64,000 bases of DNA, from NCBI GenBank assembly GCA_905250115.1, contig CAJNOI010000145.1:176912-240911 (forward strand), written 5' to 3'. Shown in pieces: positions 1 to 10,179 of this stretch (its first letter is position 1; every line of letters starts with the position of its first letter). Under the pieces are notes generated by a model. That model ran no database searches. It was given only the letters and a program-made list of their open reading frames with translations, and was not told where the DNA came from. Position numbers and translations under genes: made by a program. The stretch is from Adineta steineri. Lineage: Eukaryota > Rotifera > Eurotatoria > Adinetida > Adinetidae.

Positions 1-107
1 TGTTATTTAATTATTTATTGTGAGGTTTACTTTAGATAGATGGTTTTCGTTGAATGTCTCATACATGCTCTTCGAAACTACACCCTCTTTATTTCTCTGC
101 AATGATA

Positions 108-238
108 CTTTGTATAAAATTTATTATCGAGTAGAAATATAACTTGAGAGTTTTATTTCAGTATGGTATGCAGATCACAATACAATAAAACTCTCACGTC
201 ATATCTCTATTTGACAATAATTTTTATACAAAGTATAA
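108..238. repeat. Imperfect hairpin (MITE-like)
   Basis: Two arms of about 50 bp are reverse complements and flank a loop of about 25 bp. The left arm runs from ACTTTGTATAAAATTTATTA to GAGAGTTTTATT, and the right arm from AATAAAACTCTC to TTTTTATACAAAGTA. No coding potential is visible. It could be a small non-autonomous foldback element; no target-site duplication is obvious. The rest of 1-839 holds nothing I can support. Confidence 0.6.
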
Positions 239-839
239 TAGCACAGAATTAAACAGGTAGGAAAAACTTTTGTGCACGAGTGTATCTCATATCTGAGTCC
301 ATTTTTCTATAAAAATTATTTTTCAAAAGAGTTCGAGATTTTTTCGCTTGTTTTTCTTGTCTGTTTCACCGAAATCTTTTTGGTACAATATCTGATTTCA
401 ATCGTTTCGCAATCGACTCTCGACACTATCCATATTATGCCGCTAAAATAGAGTATTCATAGAAACAAAAACTGAAGACGATTAAAATATTAGAAAGAAG
501 TCGCAGTCTTCGAAATATTTCATTTTACAAAAAATATAGAAGTATTGTATAAATACACAATATGAAATCGAGCTTTGTAGATCAGAACTTGAATTCTTTT
601 CATGGGAGCTTCTATTAAGTCCGAAAGAATTTTCATAGATTGTGACTATAAAGACGATTCGAAAGATTTCTACAGATTTTTATGAGTTTTCAGAAGATTT
701 TTAGCGGTATTTTCAGATTTTAGCACAGCTCGACTGGAATCGGTCTCCTAATACGCCAAACACAATGCTCATTGCAGAGACGACTTCTATTATGGGAAGG
801 GGTTTAAGAAAAGAATTGAAATCAACAGAAAATTCTAAA

Positions 840-2055
840 AATCAGGAGGTTTGACAACCCTGAGCCAAGTAACTTTCAGAACATCTCCTGTGTATTTATT
901 GCTTAGAAATTATACATTTATATTCAAATTTAAACTACGCAACTCATGCATTTTTTTTTCCTTTTCACAATGTCCTTGTTCATATAATATAGAAGTATAT
1001 AGTGAACGAATAAAAAATTTACGATATCTCGTCACGAACATTTTTGAGCTATTACATTATGACACATATATGCGACATTTTTCATATTAATGTGTTAAAA
1101 AAGTTTTTTTCTCTCTATGTATAGTACTCAAACCAAAGAAGCCCTTATTATAACGTAGAGCAGCGACTCTTTCTTTCTTGAAAGGACTCATTCTTTTTTG
1201 TAAGAAGAAAAAAAATCCCTTATTATTACTTCCTTACGTAACAGGAAAGTGAATAAATTCACCTTTTTTTTTTTATTCAAAGAAGAACACATATTCTTGT
1301 ACAAGGCAAAACAAGGACGAAGGCGAGTATATATAATTAGAATAGATACATATCTTTTGTTATTCGATTCATTTGAATATTCATATAATAGTCTTCTTTA
1401 GATTTCCAACCTGATTGCTTTGTGAAACAAAGACAAGATGACAGGTAAATCATTTGTTTCGACACTAGAAGAAAAAAAAATATCGAAGGAGATATTCTGA
1501 ATAGTTCAACTAATAAGGCATTCTTTATTTTTAGCATAGTGATATAAATCATACAGAAGTCAAAGATAATAATGTGTACATTTTTTCATTTAGTAACGTT
1601 ATGATACCATTTCTCTAGGAAATCTATAGACTCAACAAAAGAGATTAAACTAAATGAGTAGAATTTTAGTGCAATATGAAATGTTTTTTTTTGAATTCAA
1701 ACGCTTTAAAATATTGTCTACTGTGATTTAGAACCTGCACAAACTAGCCCATTATACGAACAACCTCAGAAACCTCTAGGTAGTAGTCGTTATTCTGGTA
1801 ATTTTATTAAACTTACTGGTATCATTGGTCTTCTCTCTTTTATTGCTGCTGTTGCTCTTACAATTATCGGTACTGCTGGTCTTCGTAATTATGGTTTTTC
1901 TAATAATCCTCTTATTGCTGGTATTGTTCTTTTTGGAGTTGGTACAGCTCTTCTCATAGTTACTTGTGTTGCGGCTGGTTCAAAATAAATGAAAATAAGA
2001 TATTTTTTTAAATAGTATTATATTGTCATCAAATTTTTTCAAATTTGTTTTTTTT
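840..2055. repeat. Tandem duplication, unit A
   Basis: This unit is diverged but collinear with 2480-3700. Shared blocks include a stretch containing AACTCATGCA (near 940 and 2545), the GACACATATATGCGACATTT-like block, the TACTTCCTTACGTA block (near 1230 and 2820), the AAAGAAGAACACATATTCTT block, the first exon with its donor, the intron, the coding exon and the 3' flank GTCATCAAAT. The duplication therefore includes promoter, gene and 3' end. The 2056-2479 gap between units holds no gene that I see. Confidence 0.75.
1438..1988 (+). CDS. Small two-TM membrane protein, copy A
   Basis: Not recognised as a named family. Two coding exons: 1438-1444 (ATG ACA G, followed by donor GTAAAT) and 1732-1988 (after ATTTAG), giving 87 aa. 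The 7-nt coding first exon is supported because copy B has the same structure with an intact frame. The polar N-terminus (MTEPAQTSPLYEQPQ) is followed by two hydrophobic segments, about residues 30-55 and 63-85, rich in Gly, Ala, Ile and Leu. The second contains AGIVLFGVGTALLI. This predicts an integral membrane protein with two helices and a short hydrophilic linker. Codon use strongly favours T-ending codons (GGT, CTT, ATT). Function is unknown; it is paralogous to the gene at 3034-3615. Confidence 0.72.
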
Positions 2056-2479
2056 TTGGTATTTTCAAGTATGTATAAAAATCAAATATTATTCATCGTA
2101 CAACACAGATGTTCGACATTGAACAGCAAACATTCTCGTATGATTCATATACATCTTTATTCTTAAGATATCGATAATAAAAACTGTTGTCACTGTAATA
2201 AAAATAAATAGTTAATAAATATATTTTTCAAGCTAGTAAATCAATCTTCTCATATTTCTCTCAAAGAGAGAAAATAGGGGAAGAAACGATCACGTGGTTA
2301 TGAAATAGACAAAAGAGGGAGGGCCATTCGAAAGGATGTCCATCTTTTTTTTCTTCAATTATAGATTTTGTAAATTCTATTTAGTCGATTACAAAATCAA
2401 TGATTATTATTTTTTCTTTTTGCAATGAGCAGACGTCTTTTCTGTTCTTCTTCGATCAAAATGAAACTGTCTCATGTGT

Positions 2480-3700
2480 TAGTTAATTTACTTTTATAGT
2501 GATGCCATGCATTAAATTGTACATTCACATTCAAATTACGTAACTCATGCAACGTCGTTCTGTTTTCATAATAACCTTCTTTCTATAGTAGTGAAGTACA
2601 ACGAGAAAGAAAAAAAATGTATGGCATTTTAGAATTGTTACATCACGACTCATACATACGACATTTTTCATATTAATGTGTTTAAAGAGATTTTTTTTTC
2701 TATATACATATTCATCAAACCAAAAAAAAAACGTCATTATAATGTAGAGTAACCTCTCTTTCTTTCTTCAAAGGACCTATTTTTTTCTGCAGGAAGAAAA
2801 AAAAATGTCTAGCTATTACTTCCTTACGTACCAAGAAAAAGAATAAAGTTCACCTTTTTTTTCTATTCAAAGAAGAACACATATTCTTGTAGAACGCAAA
2901 AAAGAGACGAAGGCAAGTATTAAAAATTGGACTAGATACATACCTTTTACTATTCGATTTATTTGTATATTCATGTAATAAAGTCTTTTTTTTATAGATT
3001 TGTAACTTGATTCATTTGTAAAACAAAGGCAAAATGAGAGGTAAACTATTCGACTATCAATTGTGATGACTATATAAAATAATCGTTTGTTTTAACAAAA
3101 ATTATTTCATATATTTTGAATCTTATTAATATACATTTGTCCTATACGATGATAATATTTTATATTAAACTTATAAAATTTTCTAATCTAAATACAAGTA
3201 ACTTTTGTAAATAAATAACATTGAGTGAAAATATCAAATTGTTATAAAGGAAGTATCAAGTTTTACAATCTGTTGCCCTAACGAATGTTGTAAAAAGATG
3301 ATTTTTTTTAGAGTGTAAATAATTGTCTATTATCATTTAGATCCTTCACAATCTATCGTATTATATAATGAAATTCAGCCAACACCGAAGAAAATTGAAA
3401 AAGTTCGCTCTTATGACAAGATGTATTCTGGTTGTTTTGCTATAATTAGTGGCACTCTTGGCTTTCTTTGTCTTATCCCTGCTATTATTCTTACTCTCAC
3501 TGGTGCTGCAGAGCTCGGTGATGATAATAATAATCGTCTTGTTGCTGGTATTGTTCTATTTGGTTTTGCTATTACTCTTATTATTTTAGCTTTTCTTACA
3601 TGTTGTTTTAAATAAATAAAAACAAAATTCTTGTATTATAGTGTAATAAAGAGAGAAACTATGCTGTCATCAAATCTTTTGTAAATTTGTTTCTTTTAAT
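2480..3700. repeat. Tandem duplication, unit B
   Basis: Second copy of the unit at 840-2055, in the same orientation and about 1.6 kb downstream. Non-coding parts are recognisably similar but carry many substitutions and small indels, so the duplication is not recent. Upstream promoter blocks, the short first exon and the 3' flank are all retained. Confidence 0.75.
3034..3615 (+). CDS. Small two-TM membrane protein, copy B
   Basis: Paralogue of the gene at 1438-1988. Coding exons are 3034-3040 (ATG AGA G, donor GTAAAC) and 3341-3615 (after CATTTAG), giving 93 aa. The N-terminus is polar and basic, with KKIEKVR. Two hydrophobic segments follow at about residues 32-57 and 68-93; the second contains AGIVLFGFAITLIILAF. 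Copies A and B share the AGIVLFG core, the -QTSPLY/-QSIVLY motif and intron position and phase. Copy B has an acidic, Asn-rich inter-helix loop (GDDNNN) where copy A has NYGFSNN, and it ends in a Cys pair. An internal Met at 3421 could be mistaken for the start; copy A argues for 3034. Function unknown. Confidence 0.75.
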
Positions 3701-3705
3701 AATTT

Positions 3706-4912
3706 CTACAGATTAGAATTTATTTTCGGTTCATGTTTTGTTGTTTCTGCCATTGTATAGACAAATTTTTCACATGCCACTTTATTTTCCATCATTCGTT
3801 TGAATCCATTTTCAACTCCATTAAGACCACCAGATATTTTAGTTACTTTATTTGGTTTTAAAAGATCGTTTGGTAATAAATAATCAGAAAGTAATTTATA
3901 AAACGTTTCAGCAAATCTCTTGTCTTCTGGTCTTGCTTTGTAGACTTTACGAAACGCGTTAATTTCATGTCCAAAAATAGTATACATTAAAACGCTACGT
4001 TCTTTAATATGTGATGGTATTTCACTGGATATTCGTGGTAGAATAGTAACTACTTGAGGATTTTGACCTGTTAATGTAGCACATACTTGTTTAATTGATT
4101 CCTTTTCAGAGATACAATCGATAGCATAACTTAAATTGTCATTCGTTACTTGCTTGATTTGTGAAACAACATTTGAATCTTTGTAATCAAAACAAACATC
4201 AGCACCAAGTTCTTTCAAATAATCGTGACGAGCAGGTGATGCAGTTGTAATTACAAAACAACCGGTTACTTTAGCTAACTGAATTGCATATTGTCCTACA
4301 CTTGTACTACCTGACCAAACGAGAATCGCTGGTTTAGACGTAGTAGTAGTAGTGGGTGGTAAAGGTAAGCCCATTTCATGGAATAGACCAAGAGCTGCTG
4401 TAATTGAAGCAAGTGGAATTGTGGCAGCTTCATCCGGAGATATTTTAGATGGATAACGAAAGACAAGTGATGCTTCTTGTACAACATATTCAGAGTAAGC
4501 ACCACGAAGGCCCATGTCAGCGTGTACACCACCAGGAACACAACCAGCTACCTGTTCTCCTTTTTTATAGTTACCTGCAAAATAAAAAAATAAGAGATTA
4601 ATTAACAAATATTTTTCTGCATTTTTTTATATACTCACCAATAGCTTCTTTGCCTACTTCGACAACTACACCAGAAAAATCACAACCAACAATTGATCCA
4701 GGCATAGCAGCTCCAAAATAAACCGATTTCCAATCCGTTGGATTCTGTGCAACATGCGTTACTTTGATTAGAAGATCCTTCAGTCCACATTGTGGAAACT
4801 AAATAAATATAATACATGAGTATGTTGCAACTTAACAGAAACTATTTAGATTTACAGGGAGTTCTTCAAGAACAAGCCTTTTAAGTTGACGTACGACTAA
4901 GGCCAACGGCAT
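3706..4912 (-). CDS. Zinc-type alcohol dehydrogenase-like / quinone oxidoreductase (MDR family)
   Basis: Predicted NAD(P)H-dependent reductase of the medium-chain dehydrogenase/reductase superfamily. Exons are 4856-4912, 4639-4798 and 3706-4574, with in-phase joins, giving 361 aa, a normal MDR length. The N-terminal GroES-like half has NPTDWK and GCDFSGVVVEVG, typical of the non-zinc ToxD/enoyl-reductase-like branch. The nucleotide-binding half has an SGSTSVGQYAIQLAK motif, the usual Rossmann glycine motif region, followed by VITTASPARHDYLKELGAD. I see no Cys/His set for a catalytic or structural zinc. Start chosen at MPLALVV because it opens the conserved N-terminus and continues through a GTAAAT donor. 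Substrate cannot be told from sequence; cytosolic, with no signal peptide. Confidence 0.88.
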
Positions 4913-5682
4913 GATGCGTGTTGTTATTATAAAGATTGATGAAAAATAAAGATAAAAAGCATACACTTGATTTTTTTTCTTTCGTTCTTTGTTTCTTTCT
5001 TTTCTGTTCTGTTTATAATAAAACCACTCACTAGATAAATGACGTTTATTTCTATATAAAGTATTTAGATAAACGGAAGAGATACGGCAGTGAGGCATTG
5101 ATTTTTAACTTTTATTTTTTTTTAAACTGTTGATGACAAAGTAAGTTTTAAAAGGAGAATAAATGATAATTTATTCCTTTAAACAGAATATTTACAATAA
5201 TTTCTTTGATTATTTTAGTTTTAATATTTATATATGCGATAATAATCATCATTATTGATAGAGGAGAGATGGGGAATATTTCTTGTATATTAATTACTGC
5301 TGAGCTTATTTTCTTTATTTTTGACTCCATAAAATTCTGTTTAACACTTTTATTCGAATAGAATTTGAAGAATTAATTAGAAATATTCTTCATTGAAAAC
5401 TAGTCGAAAATGTTGTTGGATTTTTTTGCTATATGTAAAGTAGTTGAAATCATTTCCTTTATTCTTAGTTGACTAACATCTTGAGGAGTGAGTGTGGGTG
5501 TAGTATTTTTTTTAATCAACATTTATATACATAGTCAAATGTATGTCAATTGTGCGTGAAATTTTATATTTCCGAAGAAGATCAATTCTGACCGAGACAT
5601 CAATAATTAAAATAAAAATTTATTTAAAACAACAACTATAACAATATAGGTGGTTACATTTTTGACAAGAATAAACACGATG
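4913..5682. other. Intergenic, nothing supportable
   Basis: AT-rich sequence between the MDR gene and the small Cys/His-rich gene. It contains poly-T runs and short open frames without domain-like composition. I see no repeat, RNA gene or coding signal. Confidence 0.5.
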
Positions 5683-5856
5683 TCAATTACGACGACGACG
5701 AACGACGCTGCACTTTTCACATGTATAATGACGACCATAACCATAATGATGATGAATACAAACATTACCGCAATGAGTTATACTACGGTCATTACATAGA
5801 TTAGAACAGCCTTGATGTTGGCACACGAAATGTTTTTGTGGCGAGGACTTGTCCAT
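5683..5856 (-). CDS. 57-aa Cys/His-rich protein (possible zinc-binding)
   Basis: Single uninterrupted frame from ATG at 5856 to TGA at 5683. The protein has six cysteines and nine histidines in 57 residues: C12, C17, C21, C29, C33, C46 and C49 region pairs, including CQHQGC, HCGNVC, a HHH run and CEKC, then a basic tail RRRRN. Pairs of the form C-x2-4-C with interspersed His are what a small zinc-binding fold would show. No known family is recognised. An arrangement this regular is unlikely by chance in a genome this AT-rich, but there is no second line of evidence. An upstream exon is possible. Confidence 0.5.
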   Translation of the reverse strand: MDKSSPQKHFVCQHQGCSNLCNDRSITHCGNVCIHHHYGYGRHYTCEKCSVVRRRRN

Positions 5857-6518
5857 AGTTCCTCACGTATCGTCTAAGTATAAACATAAAATATTGTTTT
5901 CTATAGCAAGAAATAGCAGCATAACTATATCGGACTTTTAATAGGATTTTACAAATAATTTTATTGAAATATCAAAGAGTCGATGCTTACCTTTCTGTGT
6001 TTATCATTAGGAAGATAATTTTTAAGAAGAAATAATATAAAAGACATATCTTTTTCACTCTTTTATATAGCACATATAAATTTTGCAATTACATCGTATC
6101 CCTGATGTCGTATACTGTAGGTAATGATGAAAGTTTATCTTGTGACATATCACATGCGTCAAAGATAATATGAGCCATTCGTTGGAAAAAAGAGTCCTTC
6201 CACAAAAAAATATGCATTTGTGACAAATATTATTCGTATGGTTTATTTTCTGATCGAAGCTAGTCAGAACAAAAACCTTTTTCAAGATTTAAATACGACA
6301 AGATTCATCAATTTGTCTAATATTTATATTATAAAAACCAATGTTATTGACTAATCCTGTCTTTGAATACGAAGTCTTATCTAGTTTTTCTGCAAATGCT
6401 CATTTAATCAAAGTTGGTTAATGATTGTTCTCTCTTTAAATGTAAATAACAACGCAGCTTTTAATGATGTGACAAAACATTACATAGGAGATCTATGAGT
6501 GCAAATATAAACATTCAT
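5857..6518. other. Intergenic, nothing supportable
   Basis: AT-rich stretch between the small Cys/His-rich gene and the tRNA-bearing inverted repeat. Short open frames on both strands lack recognisable motifs. Confidence 0.45.
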
Positions 6519-6690
6519 TGTACTCTCAAGGTGTTGAAGAATCGTTTATGGTTTAATTGAAGACAGCTTGAGTAGCACAATTGGATAGTGCATTGGTCCA
6601 CGAAGCCAAAGGTTGGGAGTTCGAGTCTCCTCTTAAGCAGTCAGTATACCTTTTTTGCTATTCACAGCGTTGTGTGAAAGAAAAATCAAC
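6519..6690. repeat. Left arm of tRNA-bearing inverted repeat
   Basis: About 170 bp, near-identical in reverse complement to 7063-7230. Shared sequence begins at TGTACTCTCAAG, continues through TTTATGGTTTAATTGAAGACA and the whole tRNA, and ends past the T-run terminator in a TTCAC...TGTGTGA block. The two arms are separated by about 370 bp (6691-7062) that holds no gene I can support. Confidence 0.85.
6566..6638 (+). tRNA. tRNA-Arg(ACG)-like gene, copy 1, with C33
   Basis: A 73-nt cloverleaf folds completely. The acceptor stem is GCTTGAG/CTTAAGC with one G-T pair, the D stem GCAC/GTGC, the anticodon stem TTGGT/GCCAA with loop CCACGAA, the variable loop AGGTT, and the T arm GGGAG-TTCGAGT-CTCCT. 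The A box (TAGCACAATTGG) and B box (AGTTCGAGTCT) fit internal Pol III promoters. A TTTTTT run at 6651-6656 can terminate transcription. Anticodon 34-36 reads ACG (Arg). The D loop AATTGGATA and the TTGG...AAGCCA anticodon arm also resemble eukaryotic tRNA-Arg. Odd: position 33 is C instead of the near-universal T. It could be a functional variant or a tRNA-like relic. Confidence 0.75.
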
Positions 6691-7062
6691 ATGTTATTGC
6701 TCAAGTTGCAGAAAGGACTTAATAATCACAACAGAAAAAAAGTCAAAAATGAAATCTTAATAGAAAGAATAGAACTCAGTACCTCGAATAACTGTATTTT
6801 ATTATCATGCCGTTCTCAATATTTTTCGTTTCAATGAACGATCATAGTGAACAAAATAGTGAACATATTTTTCTATCTTTTTATCATTCTCAAAAGACCA
6901 ATTTGAAAAGACAATACTCATAAACCTACTTCGGCAAATGGATTGAATTTTACCATGAGCAATGACGATCAGAAGTCGTTCATATACACTACTGAACTAT
7001 ATTAGCTCGAAATGTTTTCTCATGCAAAATAAAATATATCTGAATATGAATTTCATCCTTTC

Positions 7063-7230
7063 TTTTCTTTGTCACACAGCACGGTGAATAGCAAAAAAGG
7101 TATACTGATGGCTTAAGAGGAGACTCGAACTCCTAACCTTTGGCTTCGTGGACCAATGCACTATCCAGTTGTGCTACTCAAGCTGTCTTCAATTAAACCA
7201 TAAATGACTTCTTAACATCTTGAGAGTACA
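7063..7230. repeat. Right arm of tRNA-bearing inverted repeat
   Basis: Reverse-complement copy of 6519-6690, differing at scattered positions inside and outside the tRNA. The tRNAs point toward each other (convergent). The spacer is long enough that this is a large inverted duplication, not a simple hairpin. Confidence 0.85.
7111..7183 (-). tRNA. tRNA-Arg(ACG)-like gene, copy 2, with C33
   Basis: Second 73-nt cloverleaf, same acceptor, D and anticodon arms as copy 1. Two differences in the body are visible: the D loop has AACTGGATA, and the T stem has AGGAG, which pairs perfectly with CTCCT and so improves on copy 1. The anticodon loop is again CCACGAA, so C33 is shared by both copies. The terminator run is AAAAAA at 7093-7098 on the plus strand. 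Conserved folding in both copies with a stem-improving difference argues for selection on structure, but not proof of function. Confidence 0.75.
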
Positions 7231-7774
7231 TAACCATAGTAAAGATACACCTACGCCCAGTCATCTTTTGTTAGATGTTACTCTGAGTTTTGCTTGTAAC
7301 TGGATGTTATATTAGCTTTAAAAGTCCGATAGATAATACACGTAGATTGTTGTCAAAGTAAGAATGAGAAAAAATAAACTGACATAAGCACTGTGGAAAG
7401 AGAATAAAAAATCATAGGGTCTTCATTTTGCGTTTTATTGTTGTTTTACTATTATATTTTTATGATATGGATCATGTGTTAAGAAGAAGCAAACGATATG
7501 TAGACTAATTTGAATATATAAAAATTGTTATTTTACAGGTTTGACCTTTGATTATAAATGAAAACAATGTGGAATTTTGAGAATTTGCATTTAAAATACA
7601 GAATATGTTGCGAACGATGAAGTTGAAACATTTTTCAACAATCTTCTGTCATTTGATGATGTGACAGTAATCACACTTTAATCATCCGCACTTACAGTCA
7701 CACCATGATTGAAATTGCACAAGATTTTGTCTGAGTGTTGACTGCATATACCCTTTCTTAGGTAGTAAAACACG
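7231..7774. other. Intergenic, nothing supportable
   Basis: AT-rich stretch upstream of the tRNA repeat and downstream of the 7TM receptor. No coding or repeat structure recognised. Confidence 0.45.
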
Positions 7775-8719
7775 TCAATATTTATTTGAAAATGGATGAA
7801 CAACATTTCTATACTTCTTCCATCGTCTTTTCATTTTGATAATTAACTCAGTTGCACTCATCATACACACAAATGGAATACTCAAGCACACTACACTGCC
7901 TCCATAGTTATAGAAAACTGTTGTTAAATCGCTGGCAAAAATTGAATTTCCTGATATTCGTCTGATTGCTTGGATCAGAGTATACGGTAGTAAACAGGCT
8001 GTATAAATCACAACAATCATCAAACATTGTAGTATCATTCGTCGGATTTTTGCTTGTGTGAGATGTTGGCGATTTTGTTTTTGTTGAATTGTTCGATAGA
8101 TTAAGTAAAGTGTCGTCGGTATTGTGATGAATACTGGTAGGAAATTGTGAGCAAATGTATGATACATTGTTAATATTTGTGTTTTTAAAAAGCATGGATA
8201 GTTGCAAAGATATTTCGTATAATCATACTGATTTGTGCATGGATAGATAATGATGAAGATAATACAGAAGATGAGCATGTAAACTGAGCAGAAAGCCAGT
8301 GGTAAGTAGTGAAAAAATAGACGTTTCCTTTTCGAGTTGAATAGATGATAGTAGTATATAATAAGTACACGATGAATTGTGAGCCAAGACATGAGAAATG
8401 ACGTAGTTGTTTGATTGACAGTATAGGAAAAGAAAATATATAATGTACAAAATGTGTCATTGTGAAAAACAACTGTTCCTTTCCAGAGAAAATAAATATG
8501 TAATGGAAGAATAACACAGATCCATAGAAGACTGCCGATAAGTAAAGCAATTAGAACATGATTTGCTAGTTGAAGTCTCATTATTCGTGACGAAAGAAAG
8601 TGATGGAGAACTAACAGTCCGCAGAGTATTGATGGGATCGATACAACGGTTAGTATAGCGGCAAACGCTGGATTCGTCGAGATAATGGCAAGACTACTAG
8701 CACTGGTTGACATACTCAT
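7775..8719 (-). CDS. Rhodopsin-like 7TM receptor, single exon
   Basis: A 314-aa protein with seven hydrophobic segments, starting at MSMSTSASS. TM1 is near residues 20-42 (FAAILTVVSIPSILCGLLVL). The two expected extracellular cysteines are present, one before TM3 (FCTLYIFFSY) and others in the ECL2 region. The end of TM3 carries LTIHRVLIIYY in place of DRY. The third intracellular loop is short and basic (KQNRQHLTQAKIRR), and TM6 contains CLLPYTL. This fits the rhodopsin-like peptide/orphan receptor expansions of rotifers. The ligand cannot be named. Intronless, unlike three other 7TM genes in the window that have one intron. Confidence 0.85.
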   Translation of the reverse strand: MSMSTSASSLAIISTNPAFAAILTVVSIPSILCGLLVLHHFLSSRIMRLQLANHVLIALLIGSLLWICVILPLHIYFLWKGTVVFHNDTFCTLYIFFSYTVNQTTTSFLMSWLTIHRVLIIYYYHLFNSKRKRLFFHYLPLAFCSVYMLIFCIIFIIIYPCTNQYDYTKYLCNYPCFLKTQILTMYHTFAHNFLPVFITIPTTLYLIYRTIQQKQNRQHLTQAKIRRMILQCLMIVVIYTACLLPYTLIQAIRRISGNSIFASDLTTVFYNYGGSVVCLSIPFVCMMSATELIIKMKRRWKKYRNVVHPFSNKY

Positions 8720-10179
8720 TTTTTATTGTGTAACAAATGTTCAATAAGTCATCATCTTCTTCTTCTTCTCCTTCGTAGATTTGAGAATAAATATGTTTTT
8801 TAATAAGTTAATAAAGCATTAAGACGGAAAGAAAAAAAAAAGTAACCGCCCATGTCTTCTCTTTTTTTTCATATTCTTGTCAACATTATTTTCCACCTAT
8901 TGGAATATATATTTGAGAAGATGTTTGTACGCTACTGGCAAGACTAGAGCATATCCTGTAGATGTTAATTAGAATAATGAGTTACAGCTCTTCTCTACGT
9001 CAGATTTTTCATCAATTAATCTTCTGTCATTAATCCCTTCGGCTTGTCAGAGTCCATCACGATGATGAAATAAATTTTTCTTTCTGCTAGCTGTAAGTAG
9101 AAAAATGATGAAAAGAAATAGAACATCGTCATTCTGTTGATCTTTTCTAGCTAATATTTTACAATACGTAAAATATGTCCTACATAACTTAGATTGAACA
9201 AACAAACCATACTGTTTCGTTCCGTTACTCCATGAATGAAGTTTTTTCTGAATAAAATTCTTAAAAAACAATAATTACTTACGTGAAAAATACCTTAGTC
9301 GTCTAGAGCACAACAGCACAGTTTTTATTAGTCTATGATAGATTTTATTGGCCTTCGATTCAGATAATTTATATCATGGATATCACCAATGAACATTTTA
9401 AAGATCTTGATTCAATATCTTATTTTCTAATGTTTATGTTATGAATAAAAACATTTATTATAATAATGAGAAAAGCTTATAAATTAAAAAATTATATCGA
9501 ATTTATATGAATTGATTGAACAATTTTCAACTTTCAGTTTAATAAAAATGACTATCTATAAATTATCTAAAAGTTAGAACAATAATACTATTTAGAAATC
9601 TAAGATTCTATTCTATTCTGAAGAGAGTACATTAAACGAAGAATTTATATAATTCAAAAGTTTTATGAATATCGAAATTTAACTTTAGGAAGATAGTAGC
9701 TTTTGAATTTACGTAATTGACGTCGATGTAGTAATCTTCTTACTAAAGGAAAACACATATACAATGAAAAAAAGCAAGTTAGCTGCTATTTTCACTCTGA
9801 ATACTTCGTAAAACTAGAAAATCCTATACTAAATGTGTGAAAAAAAAGAGCAGCCATGACAACAGCTATACAAACATCTATTTTCTCTAAAACTAGTAGT
9901 TTTAAAATAAATCAACAGAAATAAATTTTTTCTGACTGGAAATATAAATAATAGTTGAGCTTGTATAGTTTCTCACTCAAAAACATCGTTGATGAATAGA
10001 ATAGCGAGTCTCATTCGATTCAGTGTGGGTTTATAGGTCGTTCTTCTCTCATGCTCTTATTGTTCGATATGAGATAGGTACTTTGCTAATCAATGAGTTG
10101 TTTTCTTTTATTTCATCAAAATATTAGTTCAATGACGAAATATTAATCCGAATAATAATAATCGCTATAATCACAGGAA
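8720..10179. other. Long intergenic region, no supported gene
   Basis: About 1.46 kb of AT-rich sequence between the 7TM gene start and the end of the F-box/LRR gene. Open frames here (for example around 9047-9271) have no motif, hydrophobic pattern or splice context that would support them. Confidence 0.5.

Noticed and set aside
851..1090. 79-aa open frame in duplication unit A
   Set aside because: It overlaps promoter sequence of the small TM gene, has a non-ATG start and no motif. The matching part of unit B is not open.
6566..6638. tRNA-Trp (CCA) or SINE reading of the tRNA-like gene
   Set aside because: Placing CCA at 34-36 destroys the anticodon stem. A SINE would carry a non-tRNA body and tail, but the similarity ends soon after the terminator.
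9047..9271. 74-aa open frame in the 8.7-10.2 kb gap
   Set aside because: No motif, homologous copy or splice context.
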